In this document: one piece after another, positions 1-12,254 of the stretch
Numbering within the stretch: position 1 is the first letter of the stretch
Layout of the letters: each line of letters starts with the position of its first letter
Source of the DNA: Phoronis australis
Taxonomy: Eukaryota; Phoronida; Phoronidae
Assembly: GCA_002633005.1 (NCBI GenBank)
Contig: NMRA01000209.1
Coordinates: 420,429-484,428 of the forward strand
Reading direction: 5' to 3'
DNA length: 64,000 nt
Translations under genes and position numbers: made by a program
The notes under the pieces: generated by a model
What the model was told of the DNA's origin: nothing
The model's database searches: none
What the model saw: the letters and a program-made list of their open reading frames with translations, nothing else

Positions 1-3000
1 CTGTTGATATTGCGTCAGTTCACCGTGAAATCTGTAACGTAGCAAGCGCTCTTTGGAGCATCTAATAAACCAGCATGCGGGCTTTTGTGCGCTAAACAAT
101 TCAGCAGTCAGTGACCGAACCATGGCTTTATTATAGATTACACAAAACCATGTTCAACACTGCGAAATTTGGCACCTAACCCCCATGACGGTATTAATTA
201 ATATCGTGATTATGTGCGGAACGTGGTGAATGCATACTCTGGCTCATTATGTTCGGTGGAAGGTGAATAAATAGTTTTTATCATGAATAAATATTCAACA
301 TGTAATAAGTGCGGTACATATGAACACACATTGATTTAACTTTGGAGTTTAACTGCGTATTATTTTTTCACTATACAGTAAGTTCATGCTCTTACTAAAA
401 CTAAATATTTGATGTGTGACGCCAACATATACATCAGTTACAATTTAGACAATTTTCAAACTAAGACCTAAGTTCTACCACGTTTTTTTCAGTAAATGAT
501 CGTTCTTCGGTATGATAACATATTTTATTGAATTTGTCTTTGGATTATTGAAACTTTTCGCAAGAGTAATGTAAGATCGAATACTATACTGAATAGCGTA
601 TACTTTAAAACCTTTTCTTAAGTGAATCCGGCCAACCACGTCTGGTTAGCAAGAGTGATCTAAGACGTACATGTACATGTAGTAAATGTAAGAAATTTAG
701 TCTTAAACTCCACGTTACTATTCCTGAAAAATAATTAAGTTGCACTTGAGCAAAATGTCAAATATCTGAAAATATACACAAAACAGATAGTTATTGAGAT
801 AATTTCTATAAATCATTTCCAGTAAGTGATGCGCCTATCATTACTTGGCTAAACCTATATACACCATGCACGTGTGAAGTGGGGGCGTTATGCCTCAATT
901 CTCGCTTAAGTCTCGAGTTACTTTTCATGAAACAGACACAATGGCTCATTGACTGCGCTATGTTTAATCGCCTACGTCGTTTGTGTACATGACGCTGTTT
1001 AGCGAAGTCTCGCGTTTTTGCGGGGTTCTGGCGTCTACAAAAGAGACGCACCGAAGTCTTTTTGCTAAGTTCACGGGTGATAAAACCATATACACGGCCT
1101 GTATTCGTTGTTTAACTTGAGTGCCGTAATGCAATACTGTCGTCCAATATCCAACTATCAGTTTTATTCATATCATATTAGAAACCCCTCCGCTTTAAGG
1201 GGGAATAGGATTTTTGGGTCGAGATTAATAACTGTCTTGATATGAGAAAAGTTTAGTCAAAATCTCATTGGAAATACACAACAAAATCAAGCAAAATTTC
1301 ACTTTTCATCAATCTGAACAATTGTTAGTTAGGATTCTACAGTCACTGCAGAACATAACGAAAATGCTTTGGCCGCGCTATTTGACGAGGTTTGGTGGTA
1401 ATTTAGAAAACTGCATGTGAAAATCCTTTTGACTTCGAAGTGGCTTTCGTGCAGTGTTATAGAGTTTGGTTAAGGAGACAACGTGGTTATTTTCCATTCT
1501 CTATTGAAATTTTGCTACAACGTTTGTGTTGTTTCAGACTGTAACTCAACGGGATTTTGCTTGGTGTATAGCGCATTTAGTTCTCTCGACTGTCTTCGAT
1601 CAATTCAATAAATATTTAAGCTGTTTTCGATGCAAAACAGTGCTGTTTCTGCTTTGGTTTTATTTTTTGTCGGTTGACTGTGATTGGTGAAGAATCTGCT
1701 TTGACACCACTTCAACTCCCGCGTTGCAGTTAACATAATTGACCCAGTAGGGACATGCAGCTGAGGAGGGGAGGGGTGCATTTTTCAAACTTCTGATTTG
1801 GGTGTCATTTCAGATTAAAGTGACATGGAGATCACGATTTTGGGTTCAGTCTGATAATGCAATGCACGGTATGAGCACTGACGTTATTTTATAACGTCTA
1901 CAAATCCATCTAGCAAAAAGTAACCACTTTTTCAGATCAGAAGAAGCATTTTAAGACTTTGAGTAATATGTATCAATATGGTTCACAATTCTAGCTCTTG
2001 CTTTCAGTAAACAAGGGTCGAGCTCTTTTCTGTTTGGCCAGCTACATGTGTAAAAATCGCTACATATTGGGCATGCCAGCTACAACAACATTGCTCTAAA
2101 AGATGGCTGCATCGGTGTCTCACGTCATTTTTCTGAACTCTAACGATAACTGCTGAACTTTGCTTAACCACTTGTATTATATGCATTCATAAGATCACCA
2201 TTGTTACTAACACCATAAATTACTTGTTTTTGTCTATTTTGTTTAAAGTCACGTTTCGCCCATTTTATATGGTTAAAAACGGAAATGGAATTAGGCTTCG
2301 TACTGTACACCCATAATGCACTCAGTAACGCTAGGACCTTGATTAAAACAAGACTTCGCGAGATTACGTGAGACATTGCCGTGTATTTTAAATGAGATCA
2401 CGTGACTTTGACTAGATTTTAGCAAAGTCCTAGCGTAGGTTCTAGCGTTACTGAACCCACGCCCGGTCACATAGTACTCTTTTCCTATTCTACATGTATT
2501 TCCGTTACCAACAAAAACATCAAAATCATCAGCTACTCAAGACGCCGTTTCAGTATACTGGGGTCTGCGAATTCGAAAATGCCGCTTGTACGCGCATTGC
2601 ATAGGACATGACTGCAGGTTCGATCGGTAGTCATGATTGAATGAGCGTGATCATTTTAATAACTCCGAAACACTTCGCTTAAAATTCATCCAGCGAAAGC
2701 AGGTTAGGTGCAACTTTGACATTTTTCTTTCTTTTTCTCAACCATTCTTGCCTGAGTATACATTATATGCACCCATGTATTCGTAACATTTTCGTTAAAC
2801 ATTTCAATTTATAAAGTTACTATTTCAGGAATTTAAAATTGTAGTAACCATTTCGCATACGTGCGGTTTTTGCAGGGAAAACTAGAGAAATGTGTTCATT
2901 TGTATTGGTCAATATGTAAATGTGTTAAATACAAATGTATGTTTGGCTTACCTCACTTCATTGGATAAATTAAAAGGTTAACTTATGTTTAATTTATTGT

Positions 3001-3259
3001 GAAGAAATTTTCTTCGGCAAATTGACACGACCGAAAATGTTGAATTTAATAATAAAGGTTGGTAAGTATAACATATAACGTCAGAAATTTGTCAATCGGT
3101 TGACATGTTTCAACTCACTAAAAAAATGTTTCAGTATGACACAATTGAGAAGTTTGTCTTGAACACAGTGAAAGAACACAAAAGTCTGTAAACATCCATT
3201 TCAATCAACCATTGCAAAAGCCATATGTTTTAATTGCTAAATATCATTTTTGTCTCCAG
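1..3259. other. Non-coding stretch upstream of first visible transporter exon
   Basis: AT-rich sequence without a convincing exon. It ends in a splice acceptor (tgtctccag) at 3259 that opens the first visible transporter exon in phase 1, so at least the right part is intron. The missing N-terminal transporter exons (membrane segments 1-2 with the family's usual Asp-Gly-Gly-Trp-like start) were looked for and not seen; they probably lie before the window. A short inverted-repeat element lies at 2322-2454. Confidence 0.6.
2322..2454. mobile_element. Short inverted-repeat element (MITE-like), copy 1
   Basis: About 133 bp bounded by an 18-nt inverted repeat with one mismatch: tcagtaacgctaggacct at 2322-2339 and its complement at 2437-2454. 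A second diverged copy lies at 23,602-23,712 and shares the termini plus an internal block (gacttcgcgagat, then tttaaatgaga). No coding capacity and no clear target-site duplication were seen. The architecture fits a miniature non-autonomous DNA transposon; the superfamily cannot be assigned. Confidence 0.55.
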
Positions 3260-3463
3260 GTTTTCTTCTCATGGCTGCTGCCCTGTTGGCGACATCATTC
3301 GTCTCAAACCCCGACTTGATATTTGTGACTTATTCCTTACCGTTTGGCATCGGTGCAGGATTGAGTTTTATAGGAAGCTCACTTATCATTGGTGAATATT
3401 TTGACGTCAAGCACAAATATCACGTGCTCACTACAAGTCTCCTTCTCTGTGGATATACTGTAG
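3260..3463 (+). CDS. Transporter exon a (segments 3-5)
   Basis: 204-nt exon, phase 1 to phase 1, acceptor ...ctccag and donor gtacgt. It begins with GFLLMAAALLATSF and ends with the typical amphipathic stretch GEYFDVKHKYHVLTT followed by a further hydrophobic run. The family equivalent reads 'G-R/E-YF-x-x-R/K-R-A-L-A'. The open frame extends a few codons past both splice sites, so the exon limits rest on splice signals and on the phase match with the next exon. Confidence 0.85.
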
Positions 3464-6400
3464 GTACGTAACTCACTTAGGCGGCTTTGTTTCGCAATTA
3501 TGATTTACTCTGGCGAGAAAACGAAAAAAACCTTTACTAGTTCTCAAAAAATCGCTGTTATATCATTCGCTAAAGTGAAGGATTGCAACAAGAACGTTGA
3601 AACAATCTGCCATTCAAGAAAAAGAGGGTTAGCCAACACTGAAATTGTGAAATTGAAAATGTAGCAGTTACATTGGCGGCGCCGCACTGAAAAAAGTGGG
3701 GGACTATAGCCCCCAGCCCCCTGTCGTGCACCACCCACAGGCCATGGACGGGGTAGCACTGAAACCATAGGGCTGTAGCCCCCTAGCTACTTATGGTGCG
3801 CCGCCCATAATTAATGCATTGTCCGTGACTTGAGTTGCCGACTCATTTGGCGACAATATAATATCGGATGAGCACGGTAATCTATTTAAAACCCCGTGAG
3901 CTTCAGTTCAGAATGGAACAATGACAGCTAAACAGTTATGACCCTGTAAAATCTAAGCTTTATGCCATAACAAGTATTTCGATTGCCTGGAGGTCTGATG
4001 TTGCACCAACATGCCAGACATACGGACATTTAGTCCAGGTAAACGTTTAAGTTCCATTATTTTGTGTTTTCAGTTTCGGTATTAAGTGAAGGACCAATGA
4101 AAAGCGACTGTTAGAAATTTAGAAAAGCGCTCCACATAACTATTTTCGGTTAATAATCAAAATTCACTGGAGGAAACGTGAAAAACCTCTGAGAATATAC
4201 AGTTTTTGCTACAGGGTTATTTTCTTGAAATCATTTCGATACTGTTGCTGTCCTAATTATCTGTCTAAACTCGTTCCAACAATTGTGACATGACAGCATT
4301 TTCCCGTTCAGTGACTTAACCAGACGCAAGGGGTTCTGAGCGTGTGATAACATCTAGCTTTGTTAACTGCCAAGCACAGTCGTTGGTCTGTTTTGACAAC
4401 AGGCACGCCAATAATCTACCAGGCTTATTAGAGACCACATGTGAACACCGTCAAACCCAGAATGAATTGGTACATTCGGAAATAATAGATTATCGTAACT
4501 TCGGTTGCAGTTGGGCGATTTTGACGATTCAAAAACTAAACATGATCACCATTTGACGAGGATTTCAGATATTCTATTGGCTTATGTCCAAATATCTTAT
4601 AACTTAACTTTTATTTTAACAGCACAGCTTAGTCAGGCTAGATACGATCTTACCGAAAATTAAAGCAATTATCGAACAAAAGAGAGCTGGTCCTACAACC
4701 CTGAATAACAGAATGGAGTTAATCAGTCGTGTAAGATTTTGGCTACAGGGGTAAACTTCCCAACTTGTTGTTGAGGTATAGAATCGAACAAGTTAGGAGC
4801 AACGGGAAAACGCCGTAATGAAGTGTGAACATAAAAGACCAAGTTTGTGACTTTTACGTCTTAAGAGACTTATGAAACCGGCTCCAGCTTGAAAATCTTT
4901 GCCTTATGAATATAACTTATAACAAGAAGAACAGGCGTGGGCATTTGTACATTTTTCATTTGAGTTGATCTCAAAAATTTCGCGGTATTGCTTAAGGAGT
5001 GGGTGTGACTTTTGAAGTTATAAACCTACAGGTACATGTAGAGGTAGTGATTCATAATCCACAATTACCTATAGTGTTGTTTACTCTTTACAACGAGATG
5101 CATACGTTTGGTGTTTCGCCATTGGGAATCTAATATTTACATGTAAACTTCCTCTATTTTAGGTAGTCTATTATTTAATCCAGTGGCCGCAGCCTTGTTG
5201 GAAATTTCGAATTGGCGCAATACCCTTCGTGTTGATGCCGCGTTATTCGCATCCGCTGGTATTCCGCTGAGTGCACTTCTCGTGTCTAAAAGAACTTTAG
5301 AGGGCGGCACCATCGAATACAAAGACAAGCAATTTACCTGCCGGAAAGAAATGTGCTCAAACTTGAACCAAAATCTCAACCAAAAACCGGAAACATTGAT
5401 GTGGATTGTGGGAAATTTCGTGAACTCACTTTGTTATATGATGCCATTTTTAAATTTGGTGAGTTTTAATTGAAAGTGTTCGTACGTTTGAAAAGTTAAA
5501 ACACAAATATTCTCGGCAAACTAGAATGAAGACGTATACCGAGAAATATGTGAAATTGACACACTATACCTGTACATGTACAGTAGAAGCCAAAAGATTT
5601 CAGACAAAATGACCCGGAAGTCCAAGTCATGACGGCTGGCACGACGCCGAATTCAACGTTCGAGTAAGTCTTTTCTCACGACCGAGAAGGGATGGAAATT
5701 ATTGGAAAAATTAGTAAGGTGGCAAATCCTTTTTCAACCATTACTAGTCATTCTTGCTGTAAACATAAATGGCGTTAATGACGTAATGGTATTTTTCTCC
5801 CATACGTCAAAGCTCGTCTCCTTCTTTGGTATGACAAAGCATAGATGATGAGCAGATGAGTACGAAGCCCCCGGACAGCTTCACAAGATCGGACGACCTC
5901 GCATTCTGTCCTCGCTCTATTTGGTGTAGACATGGTACGGTCAGCAGATTTGAGGGGGGCAACGGGCCATGAACCCCCCTTATATTCTCCTACATTACGA
6001 TTGGCAGTTCGGTTGTGCGATCATCAGACGGCAAACCCTGGCTAGTATTCTGCCCTGGCCTCCACTAACTCAAAATCATGAATTCGCAACTGGGAAACGG
6101 GTGGAAGGTGACGGTATTCCTGTGAATCTTTCGTAGACGAGACGCTGGCTTGATAGCAACAGCGGTCATGCTTGCCCTTGGTTGTTTATACACTGCCCCG
6201 CCGGGATAGTTTGACTCACATAAAGCATGCCATAAATTCTCGTAAGAATATTACGTCTTCACTACGACAAACATGATGGCAATTATCTCGTCCTTTTCGT
6301 TTTGTGACATAATTAAAGACTTAATGTATGAAGTGGTATGGGCGCTTTCAGAGCGAGTCTGCTGACCGAGGTTTTGGACTGGCATATTTTATTTATACTA

Positions 6401-9400
6401 AAATGTATGTTGAATCGTTTCAGGCCATATACATATAAACAACAACTGAATACAATTCACAGTTCCGCATGCCGGAAGTATTACGCAACGAACAATTCCT
6501 GCCTTCATCCGGTCCGATCAGTAAACTGGTTTGCGTTCTGTAGTCCCAACAAACTTGCAATTGCGGTAAAAACCGTCCGTCGCTTATAGAACGGGAGCAA
6601 CAACTCCCTTTTCACAATTCAACTCCACAGCCTCCCTAGACCGATCACTTCAGTGGCCGACCATGTTACTAGGACAGTCAACAACATTCAGGCGTACACT
6701 CGCGAAACTTTCGCTTTTAACTCTTCCGACTTTCCAAGATTTTGTCTTTCTCGCAAAAAAATTAGTCCATGAATTGTTCTCATCTCTTACTTCCGCCGAT
6801 AACTGTTCTCACTGGCCGAGGCAAACGCCGATTTTCCTAATCCCAGAATCGATATGCAAGACCGTGTCATTTCACTGACGACGATTTTAGAAACAAGTAG
6901 CAAAACAAATACAACTGCGTTTCAGTCAAAGAGGAGCACACTTTTCGCATTGCACAATTGCTCGTACATACGTTTCAGGTTTGAGCAACTGTTATTCACT
7001 ATTATAGCTGTCGACTAAAACTGTTCAAAATATATCCAGAGTGAGTAACATCTCCCAAATTAACCCTTGACGCCTTCAATGGGTCCCGTGTAACATTCGT
7101 CTTAAAGAAAACTTTGTAGGACAAGTTCTTTTATTGTACAGCACTCAAGTTGAGTGTAATGTCACGTTAAAGTATTCTTTTTTGTAAATTTCAGGCTTCG
7201 TATATGCAGAATAAAGGGGTCGTAGGACCAAATTCCTCTGTTGCTATCATACTACTGAGCTTGTTCGAGGCGGTAGGGTATATCCTGGCTTCTCTCGTAG
7301 GAGACAAGATAAAAGGTCGTCTCATTTATGTTAACGTAATCGCCTCGTTCGGTCTGACAATTATCTGCGCAGCCTGGCCATTTGTGGATGGGTCTTACTT
7401 TTCCATATTGGTTGTTTCGATGGGTAAGTTCAGCATCACGGAATCAAAAGATCCTCAGTATGGAAACGGAATAATTATTGAGTTTAGAATGTTTCCTTGA
7501 CTTTAATTCCTTAAAGGAGTTTGTTTGACGAAATTTAGTTATGATTAAGTTCCACTTTTCCATGTTATCCCCTAATATATAATTGTAAAATAATGTTCTG
7601 TAACATTTGTCAGCCCCCAAAGGCTTGGAGCATGTAAAAACTCTTGTCTGCTAAACCGGTAACTGCAACGCTTTCTATGAGTAATACAACCGCTATAAAA
7701 CACCTCACGTTAAAGACCAGAAGATCTATTTACATGTAATATGACACAGCAAGTAAGTAATTTCAGTAAAATTCCTCCTTTATCGTTCACCATGTAAGAC
7801 GCTAATATAACAGAAAAGAACAAAACGAAGACTGCTTGAAATTACTGAATAGGGTTTAGTATCGCTTAAAGTAAATAAGTTTCAAAATTCGCTTATACAA
7901 AATGGTGCCCCTTACCTTACCCGTTTACGCAAACATGTACATGTACAAACACTTCTTGAGGGAATTAGGCGTAGTCCAAGGGCGTGAACCGGTGCTGTTT
8001 GTTTTAAGGAAACCGTTCTCGTAGTTCCATGAAAGCCCTTACAAGTCACGGATTACGTCCTAACGTGAAGGACTGGTCCTTGCCTAAGTGCCCTTGTGAT
8101 TTCTTGTGAACTAGGCGCCTGACGTGTTCTAATATTTCTTAAAAGTCCCAAAATGAGCACCGTCACAAGAGGCATATCAAAGTTTTGAAACCCACACGCG
8201 CAGTTCCTTATCGATGCTCGACACGCCCTGGTCAATGTGTGTTGCCATCCAATCCCTGTTCTTTGACGATTCTGGATTGTTTGAGTGGTACCTAAAAGTG
8301 CAGAAGATTCCTCGGTTACTGAATTCAAATGCATCTCTGATGCAGAGAGCTGCCATCTAATAAAAATGAATCTAAACCCAACTAGTGGATTTTCTTATTC
8401 ATATGATTACAAGCCCGAACAAACCAGATGTTTTAAACTACTTGCGACGGATATATAAAACTGTCGTCATACCTGGCCTAACTCAAGCGTTTTCATAAAC
8501 TTTCTAGGGAGTGCGAATTGGCCGCAGCTACAGTCAAATGTACAATGCTACCTTAAATCAAGCCACACTCTTCAAATGTTAGTAGCTCTTTTTCCTCTGC
8601 TCTTCAGTTTTGAAGTATTCGGACCTACCCTACCATCTTTTACAGGACAGGCTACTAACTCTTTTCAGTCTTTACTAAAAACTAATGTGAAATACAAAAG
8701 AACTGGTGTCAGAACTTGGCAATATTTGAAAATGGAAATTCCACCTTAAAAATGCTACAAGTGACCACGGAAACCTTATTGCATTTCATATTTTTTTACT
8801 CTGATGCTTTCCTTTGCACCGTAAATTGAAACCATTCTCAAAAAGGTGGCTAAAGGTTGGAAATTTTCACTAAAAAGCATTGCTTCCCTATGCTTTACAC
8901 TAGATTGTGAAAGCAAAATTATTGTTGGTTCTCAGTATTTGGTCCAAATGTCGTTCAATCAGATATTTTGACAATTCTGGATTCTTTGATTGGTTGGAGT
9001 CACCATTTAAAGAAATGGGGTCTACACTCAAACTAGCGAGCTTTTCGGATTCACAATATGTTCACATGCACAAGCAAACCAGAACTTACTCGCCATGGAT
9101 ATCATAAAAACCCAAGAACGTAAGTTCAAATTATTTACGGCTATAAGTCCAACGTGTCTCCTATCCTAGCAGACTGAGGGCCGCCGTGGGAACTGATGAG
9201 TTATGTGAGATCGATTTTTGCTTGATGTGTTCCAAACTTGTTAGAGATCTGCCATAGTATATTTTTGTGTTTAGCTGTATGTCTCAGGAAACTGTTCACT
9301 TTGGCTTTGAGTAAAATTTGCTTTAACTCGTGTCCTTTTTCAAGTTATACAGTCGATCACATTTCTGGAGTCTACAAAACCCACCTAACTTTCGTTGAAT

Positions 9401-12254
9401 TAACACCAGTGGCCGTTTGTTATAAATCATATGGGTAAAACTAAAACTTGCTATCATTGGGAAGGGTGTTTATTGAATGGGAAACCATGAAAGAACATTC
9501 GGTCGCGCAAAAACATGATTTCATATTCTGAAGCGCGTCGGCGACGGTGGTGGTGCTTTGCATAATTATAACGATGATTTTATTTGCAGCGTATGGAACT
9601 TGCCTTGGGCTTTCCATCGTATACTCGTACGCCGGATCTGCTGAAATAACCCAGCTGCCGCTAGATGTCGCGTGGAGCTACACCAGCATGAGTATGGGCT
9701 TCGCGATGCTGCTGGGACCTTTCCTGTCGGGTGAGGTGAAATTAAGTTGTGCGAGATGCTACGCACGTAACGGTGTCTTGGGCCTCTGTGTTGCTTTGGT
9801 ATATTTGGTATGATGCATACCTTTGTCGTCTGAGCACAATCTATCGTCGTGCATTGTATAAAGCTGCAAGGCCAGGCACACGTATGATCGGGTGGGATGC
9901 AAATTTTATCAAAAAAATATGTTGCCGTTACTTTGAAACCAATGCGTCGTAAAACAGCCTACCGTTAAGATCTAAACGCATAGGCAACACGTTGCCCCGC
10001 GGCTACAACACTCCCCATAGGCTTCTGTGTTAATTTCATTACCGTGTATTTTAAAAGGCCGTAAGCCAAAACCGCTCACCGAATAAGAGGTTTTCAGGTC
10101 GTCGAAAATACAAATTACACTTTTTTGTCACTTAAAAAAGTGCTTATTTGTTTTAGCGACCAATTCTATTTTATTCATATCCTCAGTGAAGCATGTCCAA
10201 GAGATTTAAGATTATTTTTTGGGAATATTTCGAATTCCACTTCTGTCTTCGCAGTTAACTTCTTCAATGCGCTTCATATAAGCCTAAAGTATTTCAATTG
10301 AAGTCGAACGTGAGTTGGGCCGAAACAAACGCTAGAGTTAACGGAACGCGTTACCTGGTGTCTGATATTTGCAGGAAGTGACTTTTTGTTCGTGAACTGG
10401 TGTGATTTGGCCTAACTTCGTCATAATGGCACCCTTCAAGGGAAGATACAGTGAACATCGAGTGATTTTCATGAACATGTTCGAATTACAATATTTACTT
10501 TCCCGTGCATGTAAAAATCAGGGCGGCCCGCAACGCTCCTTGCTGGCCCCGCTAATCGTAATCGTGTCCAAAATTTGACCGCCAGACATCAAGACATTAT
10601 CCTGACAGGAAAACTTTACCGCTACGCAAAAATTGCATGTAAAATGAATACGCATTTACACAAGTTACATTTCTACTGTCGATGTTTGTTGATCGAACGG
10701 GAAAAATGATTTGAAATCGGATTTTAAAGTTTCTCCTTGATAAACATAACCTCCAATCCTTGCTTTCACTTAGTGGCCTGGCTAACATTCGGTACTACAT
10801 GTACCTGGCTATCTGACATACATGTAGCAATTGAATACAATCGGGAACCAGGCAACTACTTTGACATTAGTTTTGTAAAATGGTGAAACGACAGTGAACG
10901 CTGATGGCGGAATGAATAGAGAAACTGTGAATTTTATTCATTTTACTTTGTTTACTTTTAGGAAACAGGTCGTAAAACAACGTGAATCATTGGCACGAAC
11001 TAGCCAATAGCTTAACGAACAACAAACCAGCCTAGTTATTTCGTCTGCTATGGTTTCCCGGCTAACGCCGATCCATCTGATTTACATTAAGCAAGAATAT
11101 AATAAACGATATTAACTCATGTTTCATTATACAAGTTAGTTCATTGAAGGTCGTTCAAATATTTTTTTTCTTTCCTGTATGTTCGTGCTGCAGCAGGATA
11201 ATTCAATTTTAACGAGTGCGTAGTCTGAAGCCTTGTTCTGGCGGCGTGTCCATGTCCTAAAGCAACTTTAATCAGTGATTGAAACATCATATATAGTATG
11301 ACACAAAACTCTTAGTACACTGAGACCAAATAATGACACTTCATTGCAGCGCTGGGCTCCGCATCTGCTGCAACTACATGTATTCACCAGCACGCTCCTT
11401 TCGAAGCCAGGGGACACACTGGCATTGTGTTGACTAAATTGTCCCCAGAGTAATGGTATTGCGTTAACCATAACTCATTGCGTATATATGGCTGTTTCAT
11501 TCGATGTGATTCTTTGTATTTTCAAATGAGTAACTTTTTACGGCGATATACGAATACTTGTATATGCATTTGGTAAACATGTAAGCAGCGATGTAATTGC
11601 CTACTAAACGCATGTCTGGGCTCGAGGTGAGGGACTTTCTCGAAGTGTATTATTTATTTGTTCTGCCGCGGCACTACGAAGTAGAGCAAGGTCCACTTGG
11701 AATGCTTGCCCACTTGGTATGAGATAATCGCTTTCACTGCCCAGCACGTACATGTACTGTAGCTGATGAGGTCGCCATAACCTTTCCATTACACTATGAC
11801 TGCATACTTTGTAAGGAGGCGGCAATGTCTTATATCATCAAACATTACACACCAACAAAAACATCATATTTTTGTTCATCAAATGATGTTTTTGTTGGTA
11901 TCGGAAATAGTATCATGGGGGAATGTGGTGATACTGAAATGCATCTTTAACTCAGTCCACCTATCCACTCGACTGCCTGCGAACTCGTCAATATTACTAC
12001 CTGAATCCCAGATGGCCGTTCTCTTTCTCATTTAAGTTATTTACATTTCAGGTTTGGTGTATGACATGGAAAATAGCTTTGACAACGTTTTTTACGTCAC
12101 TTCGGCTGCTTACGGAATCTCGCTCGTCATTTTCATTGCCATTGCTATAATCAGAGAAAAGTGGCGACTATATAAAAATGACTACCAGGAACTGGACGAC
12201 AAAGATAGTGCGTTAGTGCCACTCGCAAGCGATCTGACCGACGGTCAAAGTTGA
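3260..12254 (+). CDS. Monocarboxylate transporter-like (SLC16-type) MFS gene, 3' five exons
   Basis: Join of 3260-3463, 5163-5458, 7195-7423, 9590-9730 and 12052-12254. All junctions are GT-AG and the phases agree (1, 0, 1, 1), giving about 356 residues and a TGA stop. The order of hydrophobic segments matches the C-terminal three quarters of a 12-segment monocarboxylate/organic-anion transporter: segments 3-5, a charged central loop after segment 6, segments 7-12, then a short acidic cytosolic tail. Family-like landmarks are NPVAAALLEISNWRN after segment 5, a GDKIKGR loop, MLLGPFLSG in segment 11 and LVYDMENSFDNVFYV before segment 12. Full-length members have about 450-500 residues, so about 100 N-terminal residues are missing. 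The protein would sit in a cell membrane; substrate unknown. The family's usual Gly-Arg in segment 8 reads Gly-Tyr here, which argues for an orphan branch rather than a classical lactate carrier. Confidence 0.85.
3464..5162 (+). other. Intron 1 of visible transporter
   Basis: Begins gtacgt, ends ttttag. At about 3,690-3,810 two imperfect copies of a GC-rich block lie in tandem (each with a gggg...agccccc palindrome followed by a gcaccacccac/gcgccgcccat-like string), unlike the AT-rich surroundings. No gene is seen. Confidence 0.7.
5163..5458 (+). CDS. Transporter exon b (segments 5-7, central loop)
   Basis: 296-nt exon, enters in phase 1 and leaves in phase 0; donor gtgagt. It encodes GSLLFNPVAAALLEISNWRN, a hydrophobic segment with SAGIPLSALLV, then a roughly 35-residue hydrophilic loop rich in Lys, Glu, Asn and Gln with two Cys, then the start of segment 7 (WIVGNFVNSLCYMMPFLNL). 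The loop position is that of the long cytosolic loop between the two six-helix halves of MFS carriers. Confidence 0.85.
5459..7194 (+). other. Intron 2 of visible transporter
   Basis: Begins gtgagt, ends tttcag. Several weak open frames on both strands (for example 6338-6589 and 6663-6878 on +) show no domain and no splice context. A mixed-base stretch at about 5,860-6,230 is richer in G+C than the flanks. Nothing further is recognised. Confidence 0.65.
7195..7423 (+). CDS. Transporter exon c (segments 7-9)
   Basis: 229-nt exon, phase 0 to phase 1, acceptor tttcag and donor gtaagt. It reads ASYMQNKGVVGPNSSV, then segment 8 (LLSLFEAVGYILASLVGD), the loop KIKGR, and segment 9 (VIASFGLTIICAAWPF). 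The 'G-x-x-x-x-G-R-x-x-x-G-x-x-x-D' motif of the family is recognisable, but the Arg is replaced by Tyr. In characterised monocarboxylate carriers a segment-8 Arg takes part in substrate binding, so substrate handling may differ. Confidence 0.85.
7424..9589 (+). other. Intron 3 of visible transporter
   Basis: Begins gtaagt, ends atttgcag. It contains a doubled TACATGTA palindrome near 7,935. Minus-strand frame 8,053-8,334 and plus frames 8,907-9,107 and 9,238-9,438 have no recognisable content. Confidence 0.65.
9590..9730 (+). CDS. Transporter exon d (segments 10-11)
   Basis: 141-nt exon, phase 1 at both ends, donor gtgagg. It encodes AYGTCLGLSIVYSYAGSAEI, the pore-facing segment 10, then PLDVAWSYTSMSMGFAML and LGPFLSG of segment 11. 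The GP-containing motif is the usual end of segment 11 in this family and joins directly to the next exon's LVYD. Confidence 0.85.
9731..12051 (+). other. Intron 4 of visible transporter
   Basis: Begins gtgagg, ends catttcag. It contains a perfect 17-bp hairpin at 11,851-11,899. Minus-strand open frames such as 11,268-11,471 and 11,604-11,825 carry no known domain. Confidence 0.65.
11851..11899. repeat. Perfect 17-bp hairpin in intron 4
   Basis: The left arm accaacaaaaacatcat (11,851-11,867) is an exact inverted match of 11,883-11,899, with a 15-nt loop. It may be the end pair of a tiny inverted-repeat element, or simply a foldback; nothing shows that it is transcribed on its own. Confidence 0.6.
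12052..12254 (+). CDS. Transporter terminal exon e (segment 12, tail, stop)
   Basis: 203-nt exon entered in phase 1. It encodes (G)LVYDMENSFDNVFYV, segment 12 (SAAYGISLVIFIAIAII), a basic stop-transfer REKWRLYK and an acidic tail ending LTDGQS before TGA at 12,252. The tail has a tyrosine (DYQEL) that could act in sorting; this is inference. No canonical AATAAA was found in the next few hundred bases, so the 3' end of the transcript is open. Confidence 0.85.

Noticed and set aside
2610-2640. ggttcgatcg string as a tRNA T-arm
   Set aside because: No matching acceptor or anticodon stems in the surrounding 90 bases.
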